From assembly GCF_010725725.1 (NCBI RefSeq), contig NZ_AP022599.1, positions 3,658,001 to 3,722,000 of the forward strand: DNA of 64,000 bases, read 5' to 3'. The notes beneath the pieces were generated by a model, which saw only the letters and a program-made list of their open reading frames with translations, made no database searches and was not told the origin of the DNA. Each line of letters starts with the position of its first letter. Position 1 is the first letter of the stretch. The stretch comes from Mycolicibacterium pulveris. GTDB taxonomy: Bacteria; Actinomycetota; Actinomycetes; Mycobacteriales; Mycobacteriaceae. The translations under genes and the position numbers were made by a program. This document shows positions 1 through 8,594 of this stretch, in pieces.

Positions 1-1
1 C

Positions 2-621
<620 letters not shown>

Positions 622-622
<1 letters not shown>

Positions 623-1584
623 TGGGTGTCTTCGAACGTGTCGCGCGCCCGGCGATCCTGGCCGCCGGCCACTCAGAGCGGTTGCGTCGAAACGCCGAGC
701 GGCTGCCCGTCGCGCGCGAGGTCGTGCATCGCTTCATCGCGGGTGAAACGGTCGAGTACGCGCTCGATACCGTTGCGCACCTGCGTAACTCGGGCCGCAT
801 GGTGTCGGTCGACTATCTGGGTGAAGATGTCACCGACATCGATGCCGCCAACCAGACAGTCGACGCGTACCTCAGGTTGCTCGACGCGCTCGGGACCCGT
901 GTGGAGTCAGCGGACGAGGTTCGGCCGCTGGAGGTATCGGTGAAGCTGTCGTCGCTCGGCCAGGCGCTGCCGCGCGACGGCGACAAGATCGCACGGGACA
1001 ACGCCCGCGTCATCTGCGCGCGTGCCCAACAGGTCGGAGTGTGGGTGACGGTGGATGCCGAGGATCACCGCACCACCGACTCGACGCTGTCCATCGTGCG
1101 CGACTTGCGCGTCGAATTCGACTGGCTCGGCACGGCGTTGCAGGCCTACCTCAAACGCACCGAGGAAGACTGCCGCGACTTCGTGGCGGCCGGTGCGCGG
1201 ATCCGGTTGTGCAAGGGCGCCTACGACGAGCCCGCTTCGGTGGCGTACCGCGACCGCGACGACGTCACCGCTTCCTATCTGCGCTGTCTGCAGATACTGA
1301 TGGCCGGCGACGGCTATCCCATGGTCGCCACCCATGACCCCGTGATCGTGAACGCGGTACCCGAAGTCGCAGCCCAGAGTGGCAGGGGTACAAACGATTT
1401 CGAGTACCAGATGCTCTACGGTGTCCGCGACCCCGAACAGCGTCGCCTGGCTGACGACGGCAACCGCGTCCGCATCTATCTGCCGTTCGGCACCCAGTGG
1501 TACCCGTATTTCATGCGCCGCCTGGCTGAACGGCCGGCCAACCTCGCGTTCTTCCTACGTGCGTTGGTCGAGCGCGGACACTAG
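622..1584 (+). CDS. putB: Proline dehydrogenase
   Basis: This 320-residue FAD-dependent proline dehydrogenase oxidises L-proline to pyrroline-5-carboxylate, feeding the dehydrogenase encoded just upstream. The fold is the stand-alone PRODH barrel: VSVKLSS in the first third, VTVDAEDH centrally, RIRLCKGAYDEP for flavin/substrate contacts, and a C-terminal YLPFG-QWYPY-MRRLAERP with the paired arginines that bind the proline carboxylate. The ATG overlaps the upstream stop (TGATG). Its stop overlaps the stop of the convergent minus-strand gene at 1581, leaving no room for a separate terminator. Confidence 0.95.
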
Positions 1585-2084
1585 ACGGGGTATGCGGCGA
1601 CCGGCATCGTGACGGTGCCGCGGCACGGTCCGGAAAGGATGTCGGTGCGCCACGTTCCGAACATCGACCCGTCGACATCGGGAGCGTAGAAGACGCGGGA
1701 CTGCGCAGGCGCGTACTCCCTGGGTAACCCGTCACCGCGGAAGCACTCCCACTGCCAGTTGTACGAGTACTGCCACCGCGACCCGTCCCAGGTGTAGCGG
1801 ACCGGTTGGGGGATGGTCGGATTGCTCGGTGCCGGACCCTCCACGACGGTGGCGACGCACAGCCCGCTCGAACAGTCGGTGGAGAGCACATACTGGGCGC
1901 TGAAGTCCGGCTCGGCCTGCGCGGCGGCCACACTGGTGCCCATCTTCTCGGACGCGAAGGTGACGATGTGATAGCGCCCGTTCCATTGCGCGTCTGCCGC
2001 CAGGGCGGCCGGCATCGCCGAAACGCCAAGCCCTGTCGCGCAGACAAGACCGAGCAGCACGCTGGTCAAGCGACGGGCAGACAT
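1581..2084 (-). CDS. Secreted protein of unknown function
   Basis: This is a 167-residue protein with an N-terminal signal peptide (MSARRLTSVLLGLV... followed by an ALA-AD cleavage site near residue 30) and a mature domain rich in Trp, Tyr and Cys. It contains two SGLC/SGPC-type cysteines, a WDG-RWQYSYNWQWECF segment and an FGTWRT segment. This resembles small exported mycobacterial proteins of unknown function, but I cannot name a family. I chose the ATG at 2084 rather than an upstream in-frame start at 2129 because the signal peptide begins there. It is convergent with putB and overlaps its stop. Confidence 0.75.
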   Translation of the reverse strand: MSARRLTSVLLGLVCATGLGVSAMPAALAADAQWNGRYHIVTFASEKMGTSVAAAQAEPDFSAQYVLSTDCSSGLCVATVVEGPAPSNPTIPQPVRYTWDGSRWQYSYNWQWECFRGDGLPREYAPAQSRVFYAPDVDGSMFGTWRTDILSGPCRGTVTMPVAAYPV

Positions 2085-2142
2085 GCCCGCCAGCCTATTT
2101 GGCACGCTCGTCAAAACGCGCCATGACACGGTTGGCCGGAGG

Positions 2143-2823
2143 CTACGAGAGGGTCACAGATTCGTATCGGCGCACAAGCGCCCTCGCGAGTTGGTTCGTT
2201 GTCAGAATCTCGGCTTGCCGGGATATCACCTGGAACAGGCTCAAGTCGTGCGCATGCAGGTCGGCGTCGCCGGTGCAGTCGCTCAACACGATAAGCCGGT
2301 AGTCCCGATCGGCTGCTTCACGGACCGTGGTAAGAACCGCACCGCTCGTGTGGACGCCGGCGAGAATCAATGTGGTGACGCCCAGGTTGGTCAGCTGCTC
2401 GTCGAGGTTCGTCGTCGAGAACACGCCCAGCCTGGTCTTGCGCAGAGCGATGTCCTCGTCGAGGATCGCGATCGCGGGATGCAGGTCGGTGCTCGGCATC
2501 CCGTTACGGAAGCGCCTGTCTTGTCGCCACTTTGAGGCTTCGGAGTTGGTTGACGGGATCGCGAGGTAGTCGAGTTCGTCCAAGGCTGTCCGGACGAAGG
2601 CCAGATGACCACCGTGGCGGCGGACCGCGTCGACCGCCGCGTTCGTCCGGAACAGCAGGTCGTCGGCATCCGCGACGCCATCCAATGCCTCTGGTTGACA
2701 GTCGATCACCACCAGTGCGCACTGGCTGGCGTCGATACCGTCGATCCAGGCGGGGGAGTGGGTCCGAACCAGAGACCGAGCCGGTCGCGATCGCCAGGTT
2801 CGCCATACCGCGGTGCCACGCAT
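2143..2823 (-). CDS. Isochorismatase-like (cysteine hydrolase fold) protein without catalytic Cys
   Basis: This 226-residue protein has the isochorismatase-like alpha/beta fold: ALVVIDCQ with Asp41, ALRKTRLGVF with Lys129, and LAGVHTSGAVLTTVREA. The Asp and Lys of the usual catalytic triad are present, but the position normally held by the nucleophilic Cys is Ala162. It is therefore not a classical amidase or nicotinamidase. It resembles the Cys-less branch (isochorismatase/PhzD-like or the TSGVVLST group). A good AAAGGGAAA Shine-Dalgarno precedes the ATG. The shared 23-bp element lies 76 nt upstream on the same strand, so I place this gene in the regulon of the catabolic cluster. Substrate unknown. 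Confidence 0.8.
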   Translation of the reverse strand: MRGTAVWRTWRSRPARSLVRTHSPAWIDGIDASQCALVVIDCQPEALDGVADADDLLFRTNAAVDAVRRHGGHLAFVRTALDELDYLAIPSTNSEASKWRQDRRFRNGMPSTDLHPAIAILDEDIALRKTRLGVFSTTNLDEQLTNLGVTTLILAGVHTSGAVLTTVREAADRDYRLIVLSDCTGDADLHAHDLSLFQVISRQAEILTTNQLARALVRRYESVTLS

Positions 2824-2898
2824 GAGTTTCCCTTTCGGAGGGGCCTTCTGTCAGGACGCTGAGAGTTCAGGTCCATTCCATCGGGTCGTGATCAGACG

Positions 2899-2921
2899 GA
2901 CAACGGAGCGGAATTCAGATG
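2899..2921 (-). promoter_or_regulatory. Shared 23-bp promoter element, copy D
   Basis: Read on the minus strand it is CATCTGAATTCCGCTCCG followed by TTGTC. The order and spacing equal the copies before 5757, 9924, 17931, 20599 and 32356. A TGGAAT hexamer lies 17 nt after TTGTCC, so TTGTCC/TGGAAT could be the -35/-10 pair with the CATNTGAA part as an upstream activator site (inference). It points at the gene ending at 2823. Confidence 0.7.
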
Positions 2922-2946
2922 ATGACCGGTATATCCGTACCGTCGA

Positions 2947-3747
2947 TCAGCGCGCGGTCCAGCCGCCGTCGACGGCGAGGACCTGTCCGGTGATGAAAGA
3001 TCCCGCGTCGCTGGCCAGTAGTAGCAGCGCGCCGCACAGCTCGCCGGCCCGGCCGGCGCGTGCCATCGGGGTGTTACGCCTGATATAGGCACCGCCGGCG
3101 TCATCGTCGAGCAAGTCGGTGGTGAGTTCGCTGGGGAAGAAGCCCGGCGCCAGGGCGTTGACGCGCACATTGTGCCGCGCCCATTGCACAGCCAGCTCGC
3201 GGGTGAGGTTGATCAACCCGCCCTTGGACGCGCAGTAGGCGGCCTGTCGGTTGGGCGCCGCGGCGACCAGCCCGAGGATCGAGGCGACGTTGATGATGCT
3301 GCCGCGACCACGTTCGATCATGGTCCGGCCGACGAGCTGGGTGAGTTGGAACGCGCCAATCAGGTTGACGCCCAACACGTATTGGAAGTCGTCGAGATTC
3401 TCGTCTTCCGCCCGTGCGGGTACGCTCGTTCCGGCGTTGTTGACCAGGATGTCGACCGCACCCACACGCTGCTGCACCTCGTCGTGCGCGACTTTCACGG
3501 CGACGGGATCGGCGACGTCGCAGGACACGGCGGTCAGCTCGGGGTTCGCATCGCACAGGGCTTGGAGGCGGTCGGCACGGCGCGCGGCGACGACCACTTT
3601 CGCTCCTGCGGCCTGTAGCGCCAGCGCGAACTGTACGCCCAACCCGCTCGAAGCGCCGGTGACCAGCGCGGTGCGGCCGGAGAGATCGAACATCCGATCG
3701 GGTGGTAGCGCAGCGGGGAGCTCGACGATGGATGTTTGAACGGTCAT
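2947..3747 (-). CDS. Short-chain dehydrogenase/reductase (classical SDR)
   Basis: This 266-residue SDR should catalyse an NAD(P)-dependent alcohol/ketone interconversion. Visible motifs are the cofactor loop TGASSGLG (30-37), NNAG (103-106), and catalytic Ser156, Tyr171 and Lys175. The C-terminal GxxxAVDGGWT signature is present. The substrate cannot be predicted. I use the ATG at 3747, five bases after the TetR stop at 3753. A GTG at 3792 would add 15 residues and overlap the TetR gene. It is co-transcribed with the TetR regulator, which probably controls it. Confidence 0.9.
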   Translation of the reverse strand: MTVQTSIVELPAALPPDRMFDLSGRTALVTGASSGLGVQFALALQAAGAKVVVAARRADRLQALCDANPELTAVSCDVADPVAVKVAHDEVQQRVGAVDILVNNAGTSVPARAEDENLDDFQYVLGVNLIGAFQLTQLVGRTMIERGRGSIINVASILGLVAAAPNRQAAYCASKGGLINLTRELAVQWARHNVRVNALAPGFFPSELTTDLLDDDAGGAYIRRNTPMARAGRAGELCGALLLLASDAGSFITGQVLAVDGGWTAR

Positions 3748-3752
3748 CGAAA

Positions 3753-4460
3753 TCAGTTGTCGCCCTTCATCTCTATGGCTATATCGATCCACGACTGCAT
3801 TGGTAGGCCGGCAAGGGCCACCGCGGTATCGCCGAGCACGGCGCGGCCCATGACGAGAGCTCGGGTGGCGCAGCCGGCGTTATCGGCCGCGATCACCAGG
3901 GCGTCCGGTGACTCGCTGAACGTGCCACCGGGAAGGAAGGAGGCGTAACCGTGCGCGACGGCGGCCGCCGCGACGGCCAGACTGGTTGCGAGCTCGGGAG
4001 TTACGCCGGGAATCTCAGAGGCCGGGCCGAGAAATGCCTCGACGACAGGTCGCGCGGGCTCGGTCAGCCTGGTGTTGGTCCCCATGAAGACCTCCTTGGC
4101 GAAGAGGACCTCGAACAACGCCGGCTGCAGCGCGGCGAACTCGACATAGGCGCGGGCTGCACGCACCAATCGCTCGGTTGGATCCTTCTCGGTGCCGACC
4201 ACGGAGGTGATGTGCGCCGCGAGTACCTCGCATGCTCGGACGGCGATCTCGGTGAGGAGGTCCTTGCGGTCGGCGAAGTGGCGGTATGGCGCGCCGGGGC
4301 TCACGTCGAGCCGTCGGCACGCTTCGGCGATCGAGAAGGTTGCGACGCCATCGCGGCTGATGAGCTCCACCGAGACGTCGATGAGTGCATCCCGCAAATT
4401 CCCGTGGTGGTATGAGCGGCGCTTCGAGTCGCTCGGTTGTCCGGTTGTGTCGCTGACCAC
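3753..4460 (-). CDS. TetR-family transcriptional regulator
   Basis: This is a 235-residue one-component repressor. The N-terminal HTH is clear (KRRSYHHGNLRDALIDVS... DVSPGAPYRHFADRKDLL, about residues 14-66), followed by a helical ligand domain of the TetR C-terminal 'WHG' kind. The start is GTG at 4460. It is divergent from the IclR pair and sits just upstream of the SDR in one operon. A perfect GGCAAT-N3-ATTGCC inverted repeat lies 15 nt upstream of its start codon and would suit autoregulation. Ligand unknown; an acyl-CoA or pathway intermediate is a reasonable guess from context. Confidence 0.9.
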   Translation of the reverse strand: MVSDTTGQPSDSKRRSYHHGNLRDALIDVSVELISRDGVATFSIAEACRRLDVSPGAPYRHFADRKDLLTEIAVRACEVLAAHITSVVGTEKDPTERLVRAARAYVEFAALQPALFEVLFAKEVFMGTNTRLTEPARPVVEAFLGPASEIPGVTPELATSLAVAAAAVAHGYASFLPGGTFSESPDALVIAADNAGCATRALVMGRAVLGDTAVALAGLPMQSWIDIAIEMKGDN

Positions 4461-4474
4461 CCCTGAATGTTAAT

Positions 4475-4489
4475 GGCAATCACATTGCC
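4475..4489. promoter_or_regulatory. Perfect inverted repeat, probable TetR operator
   Basis: GGCAAT-CAC-ATTGCC is a perfect 6+3+6 palindrome placed directly upstream of the TetR/SDR operon. Its location and size fit an autoregulatory TetR-family operator. No binding data exist here, so the assignment is inference. Confidence 0.5.
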
Positions 4490-4529
4490 CGGCAACCCTG
4501 ACCGGACCTCGCGGACAGGGTGTCTTGCA

Positions 4530-4576
4530 TCACATGTGAGAGTCACTTACAATCCGCGATGTAAGAACCCGTTACA
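4530..4576. promoter_or_regulatory. Cluster of inverted repeats upstream of the IclR pair
   Basis: Three overlapping or adjacent dyads occur in 47 bp. TCACATGTGA (4530-4539) is a perfect 10-bp palindrome. CTTACA-N8-TGTAAG (4546-4565) is a perfect dyad. TGTAA-N7-TTACA (4560-4576) reuses the right half-site of the second. They lie 25-71 nt before the ATG at 4601 and probably hold operators for an IclR or TetR protein and the IclR promoter. Confidence 0.5.
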
Positions 4577-4600
4577 TCAGCACCGATGCCAGGAGGTCCC

Positions 4601-4876
4601 ATGGGCAAGCCGGAAACGTCACTGGTCAGATCGCTCCAGCGCGGGCTGCAGATCATGAACATGGTCGCCGCCGAAGGCCCGGTGAACGCGAAAACCGTCG
4701 CTCGCGCGGTGGGGGTCCAGTTGCCGACGGCCTACCACCTGCTTCGGACGCTGATCCACGACAAATATCTTGTACGCCTCGACGACGGCACCTACGTGCT
4801 CGGTGAGATGTGTCGGGCCGACTTGCCGGCCGCTCGCGCGGTCAGCGGTCGCGACGTCCTGGCCGAGTGCAGCTAA
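4601..4876 (+). CDS. IclR-type DNA-binding domain protein lacking the effector domain
   Basis: This 91-residue protein is essentially only the winged-helix N-terminal domain of IclR regulators (SLVRSLQRGLQIMN... VQLPTAYHLLRTLIHDKYLVRLDDGTYVLGE), followed by about 20 unrelated residues. It closely resembles the N-terminus of the full IclR protein encoded three bases downstream, so it looks like a tandem duplication that lost the ligand domain. A perfect AGGAGG (4591-4596) sets the start at 4601 rather than the ATG at 4586. The strong ribosome site argues that it is expressed. It could compete for operators or act as a constitutive form (inference). Confidence 0.75.
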   Translation: MGKPETSLVRSLQRGLQIMNMVAAEGPVNAKTVARAVGVQLPTAYHLLRTLIHDKYLVRLDDGTYVLGEMCRADLPAARAVSGRDVLAECS

Positions 4877-4879
4877 CAC

Positions 4880-5662
4880 ATGACGACCGAATCGGCAGGC
4901 TCGCCGACCCTGATTCAGAGCCTCCAACGCGGCATGCGTCTGGTGGAGGCTGTCGCCGAACACAGCGCGCTGACTGCGCGTGAACTCAGTGACCGCACCG
5001 GCATCGTGCTGCCGACCACCTATCACCTGCTGCGCACCCTCGTGCACGAAGGGTATCTGCAGCGGTCCGCCGACGGTCGGTACTCGCTGGGAGATCAAAT
5101 GACCTCGGTCACCCAACTGGAAACCCGGGCCCGCAGTCTGCGGATGGTCCGCGCGGCGATGACTGAGCTCGCCGCACAGGCCCGCGGTGATGTGACCCTC
5201 GGCATGCTCCGCGGGGCCGACATCGTGGTGACCGACTTCGTGGCGGGTCCGTGTCCGCAACGGTTCGAATGCTGGCCGGGACTGATCATTCCGGGGCATG
5301 CCACCGCGATCGGCAAGAACATCTTGTCCCGGCTGCCCGGGCAGCGACGCGAACACTATCTCGCGACCCATCCGCTCGATGCGCTCACCACGCACACGGT
5401 TACGACGAGCTGGCGGCTGGAGCAAGAGCTCACACCCGTTGCCGTAAACCACAGCGACCAGCAATATCACTACGGAATAACCTGTGCCGCAACGGCTGTG
5501 CACGATGGTATCCAGTACCGCGCACTGGGCATCGCGTTCGGCTCCAATAGGGCGGCACGCGCCGTCGCACGGGTCGATGAGCTGATCGGCCAGGCGGCCG
5601 CACAGATCTCCGACGCGATGCTTCTCTCCGCGGCCGGCGACGACGCCGCCGTCGCCATCTGA
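4880..5662 (+). CDS. IclR-family transcriptional regulator
   Basis: This is a full-length 260-residue IclR regulator. The N-terminal winged helix (about residues 10-72; SLQRGMRLVEAVAE, LPTTYHLLRTLVHEGYL) is followed by the GAF-like effector domain (LGMLRGADIVVTDF, PGHATAIGKNILS, GITCAATAVHDGIQYRALGIAFGS). IclR proteins commonly sense aromatic or small organic acids and regulate adjacent catabolic operons. It starts 3 nt after the stop of the HTH-only paralogue and precedes the 17-gene catabolic run, so it is the leading candidate for its control. The first copy of the shared 23-bp element overlaps its last codons. Confidence 0.92.
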   Translation: MTTESAGSPTLIQSLQRGMRLVEAVAEHSALTARELSDRTGIVLPTTYHLLRTLVHEGYLQRSADGRYSLGDQMTSVTQLETRARSLRMVRAAMTELAAQARGDVTLGMLRGADIVVTDFVAGPCPQRFECWPGLIIPGHATAIGKNILSRLPGQRREHYLATHPLDALTTHTVTTSWRLEQELTPVAVNHSDQQYHYGITCAATAVHDGIQYRALGIAFGSNRAARAVARVDELIGQAAAQISDAMLLSAAGDDAAVAI

Positions 5663-5678
5663 AATAGCTCTGCTTGTC
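5656..5678 (+). promoter_or_regulatory. Shared 23-bp promoter element, copy E
   Basis: CATCTGAAATAGCTCTGC followed by TTGTC has the same 18+5 layout as the other copies. It begins inside the 3' end of the IclR gene and ends 78 nt before the GTG at 5757, so it would drive the ligase-thiolase-thiolase unit. Confidence 0.65.
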
Positions 5679-5756
5679 GCAAGCCCCGGTGCCGCAGTTC
5701 ACTCGACAAGGGGCTGGTTTGCCCGACTTCGAGTGATGAACGGAGACGGAGTTGCA

Positions 5757-7367
5757 GTGCGCGACAACATGATCAAGAGTGAGTCCACCGTCGTCGGCTT
5801 GCTCCGGAAGTGTGTCGAAGACCACCCCGACTCCCGGTACCTCGACATCGCCGGAGATACCTACACGTACGCCCAGGTGTGGGAGAGGGCCCGCGATTTC
5901 GCCGGCATCCTGCACTCGTGCGGTGTGCGCCGGGGCCAGACGGTGGTGAGCATGCAAGACACCCACATCGACGCCGTCGCATCGTGGTTCGGCGCCAACA
6001 TGCTCGGGGCGGTGTGGGTCGGAACGAACACGGCACTGCGCGGAGAGTTCCTTCGGCATGTCCTCGCCGACACCGGTGCCGCGGTGGTGGTCGCCGAACC
6101 GGACCTGATCGACCGAATCGTCGCGATCGGCCCAGAGTTGTGCCACGTCGATCTGGTCCTGCAACGCGGATGTGAACCACCCCGGGTTTCGCCGGACCTG
6201 CGGGTGGAGGGTCTCGACGATTATCGCGGGCGGCCGGCGCCGGAGCCGTACCTCGGCACCGCCGACGACCTCATGTGCCTGACGTATACGGGCGGCACGA
6301 CCGGCCCCTCGAAGGGCTGCATGATCACTCACGGTTATGCGATCAACATCGCTCGATGCGGACTCATCCAGACTCAACGGCGCAGTGACGAGGTGAACTG
6401 GAATCCGCTGCCGATGTTTCACCTCAATGTGCTGTCGATGACCCTGATCGCGACCATGTTGATCGGCGGGAGTGCGGCCCTGGCGCAACGGTTTTCCGCA
6501 TCCCGGTTCTGGCCGGAAATCGAGCGGACAGGTGCGCGCGTCGTCAACCTGATCGGTGGGCTGCCCGCCATCATCGCCCAGCTTCCGGACACCCCCGAGA
6601 TGGCCCGCTGCTTCGGCCAGATCCGCATGGTACACGCGGTGCCCTTCCCGGAAACCCTGCAGCAGGTGTGGCGGGAGCGGTTCGGCGTGAAGACGCCTGG
6701 TGCGAAGGGCTACGGCATGACCGAAGTCTTCCCCATCACCTACCAGGCGCCGGACGAGCAAGCGCCGGCGGAATCGGCAGGCCGGGTCAATCCGGATCTG
6801 GAGGTGCGCATCGTCGACGACCACGACAACGAGGTCAAGACCGGTGAGGTCGGCGAAGTGGTGTGTCGACCACGGCGCAGCAATGTGATGTTCCAGGGGT
6901 ACTGGCGTCGGCCGCAGGCCACCGTGGATGCCACCCGCAACCTCTGGTTTCACACCGGGGATCTAGGCCGCTTCGACGCGGCCGGCTACTTCTACTTCGC
7001 TGACCGCAAGAACGACTATCTCCGCAGGCGCGGTGAGAACATCTCCAGCCAGGAACTCGAGGCCACGTTCCTGGCGCACGACGACATTGTGGCCGTTGCG
7101 GTGCACGCCGTGCCCTCCGAGTTGACCGAGGATGACGTCAAGATCACCGCAGTGCTGCGCCGGGGTGCCCGGCTCACCCCGGACGAACTCTTCGAATGGT
7201 GCAAGGAGCGAGTGCCGTATTTCGCGCTGCCGCGGTACATCGAGTTCCGCGACGGCTTACCCGTGAGCCCGCTGGGCCGGGTGCACAAACACCTCCTGCG
7301 GGACCAGGGTTGCACGCCGACGACCTGGGACCGTGACGCCGCAGGCGCGTCATGGGAGCGACGATGA
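5757..7367 (+). CDS. Acyl-CoA ligase (AMP-forming, crotonobetaine/carnitine-CoA ligase-like)
   Basis: This 536-residue ANL-superfamily enzyme should adenylate a carboxylic acid and form its CoA thioester. Visible are the P-loop LTYTGGTTGPSKGC, GYGMTEVFP (A5), the WFHTGDLGRFDAAGYFYFADRKND hinge (A7-A8) and a C-terminal lid. The lid lysine normally in an (S/T)GK motif is Arg508 (PLGRVHK), which may slow adenylation or mark a subfamily. GGAGACGGAG 5-6 nt upstream supports the GTG at 5757; ATG 5736 is an alternative. It is the first gene of a unit with two thiolase-like genes and overlaps the next start (ATGA). Confidence 0.88.
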   Translation: MRDNMIKSESTVVGLLRKCVEDHPDSRYLDIAGDTYTYAQVWERARDFAGILHSCGVRRGQTVVSMQDTHIDAVASWFGANMLGAVWVGTNTALRGEFLRHVLADTGAAVVVAEPDLIDRIVAIGPELCHVDLVLQRGCEPPRVSPDLRVEGLDDYRGRPAPEPYLGTADDLMCLTYTGGTTGPSKGCMITHGYAINIARCGLIQTQRRSDEVNWNPLPMFHLNVLSMTLIATMLIGGSAALAQRFSASRFWPEIERTGARVVNLIGGLPAIIAQLPDTPEMARCFGQIRMVHAVPFPETLQQVWRERFGVKTPGAKGYGMTEVFPITYQAPDEQAPAESAGRVNPDLEVRIVDDHDNEVKTGEVGEVVCRPRRSNVMFQGYWRRPQATVDATRNLWFHTGDLGRFDAAGYFYFADRKNDYLRRRGENISSQELEATFLAHDDIVAVAVHAVPSELTEDDVKITAVLRRGARLTPDELFEWCKERVPYFALPRYIEFRDGLPVSPLGRVHKHLLRDQGCTPTTWDRDAAGASWERR

Positions 7368-8566
7368 GCGACCAGTTCGCGGCGTCAGCGCCCAGACAGC
7401 GCGATCAGTGCGCGATCGTCGGCGTCGGCACCACGGACTACAGCTTCAACTCCGGACGGTCCACCCTGACGTTGGCCGCTCAGGCCGGCAGCGCCGCCAT
7501 CGCCGACGCCGGGCTCGAACCCGCGGACATCGACGGCATCGTGCGATGCGAGATGGACGAAGTGCTGCATGCCGATCTGGCCGCGACGCTCGGCCTGCCC
7601 AACGTCGCCTTCTGGGCCGCGGGCAGCTGGGCCGGTGCCGCGCCGTGCGGCATGGTCGGGTTGGCCGTCAGCGCGATCTGCGCTGGACAGGCCAACAACG
7701 TGTTGGTGTTCCGGTCGCTCAACGGACGGTCGGGCCGCCGGTTCGGGCGCGAATGGGCCAGCGGTGACGCCGTCGGGGGAGGGGGCTCGTATCTTGAGTT
7801 TCTCGCTCCGTACGGGCTGCAGTCACCCGGCATGGCCTATGCGCTGTTCGCCCGCAAACACATGCTCGACTTCGGAACCACCAGTGAGCACCTCGGCCAC
7901 ATCGCCGTCACCTGCCATCGGCGCGCGAACGAGAACCCGGCCGCCCAACGCTACGGGCGTCCCCTGTCCATGGCGACCTACCTGCAATCGCGAATGATCG
8001 CTGATCCGCTGCGCCGCTTCGATTTCTGCTTGGAAACCGATGGTGCGGCCGCGGTCGTCGTCTCCGCGGCCGAGCGGGCTCGCGATCTCGCCAAGCCCAC
8101 CGTATTGATTCGAGCAGTGGCCCAGGGTGACGAATCGACGCCACGCCAGGGCGGGCTATGGGGCAACCTCCTCACGGGACCGCTCACGAACGCCAGTAGC
8201 ACGCTGGCAAAGCGGCTGTATCGTCTGGCCGGTCTGGGGCCGCACGACATCGACGTCGCACAGTTCTACGACTGTTTCACCATCACCGTGCTGATGCAGC
8301 TCGAGGACTACGGATTCTGCAAGCGCGGCGAAGGCGGTCCATTCGCAGCGAGCGGAGCGCTCGACATCGATGGCACATTGCCCATCAACACCTCCGGCGG
8401 AAACCTGGCCGACGGCTACATACACGGTCTCAGTCACATCGTCGAAGGCGTCCGCCAGTTGCGTGGCGAGTCGACAGCACCGGTCGCCGGTGCCGAGACC
8501 TGCCTGGTCACATCCGGCATGCCAGGTCCCGGCTCCAGCGCGCTGATTCTGCGGAGAGACCAATGA
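7364..8566 (+). CDS. Thiolase-fold lipid-transfer-type protein (Ltp2/SCP-x-like, no thiolase Cys)
   Basis: This 400-residue protein has the thiolase fold but not the nucleophilic CxS motif; the matching region reads SWAGAAPCGMVGLAVS. It carries the QFYDCFTITVLMQLE and INTSGGNLADGYIHG segments that I associate with Ltp2-type retro-aldolases and SCP-x-like thiolases. Ltp2-type enzymes work with a DUF35 protein to cleave C-C bonds of CoA thioesters (steroid side chains). A DUF35 Zn-ribbon gene is present at 11138. The ATG at 7364 overlaps the upstream stop (ATGA) and has GGGAGCG before it. A side-chain aldol cleavage role is inference. Confidence 0.82.
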   Translation: MSDQFAASAPRQRDQCAIVGVGTTDYSFNSGRSTLTLAAQAGSAAIADAGLEPADIDGIVRCEMDEVLHADLAATLGLPNVAFWAAGSWAGAAPCGMVGLAVSAICAGQANNVLVFRSLNGRSGRRFGREWASGDAVGGGGSYLEFLAPYGLQSPGMAYALFARKHMLDFGTTSEHLGHIAVTCHRRANENPAAQRYGRPLSMATYLQSRMIADPLRRFDFCLETDGAAAVVVSAAERARDLAKPTVLIRAVAQGDESTPRQGGLWGNLLTGPLTNASSTLAKRLYRLAGLGPHDIDVAQFYDCFTITVLMQLEDYGFCKRGEGGPFAASGALDIDGTLPINTSGGNLADGYIHGLSHIVEGVRQLRGESTAPVAGAETCLVTSGMPGPGSSALILRRDQ

Positions 8567-8594
8567 GCACGCCCTGCGACACAGGAGAACGATT

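Noticed and set aside
7352..7363. ATG at 7352 as start of the thiolase-like gene
   Set aside because: ATG 7364 overlaps the upstream stop (ATGA) and has GGGAGCG at the proper distance; the earlier ATG has no ribosome site.
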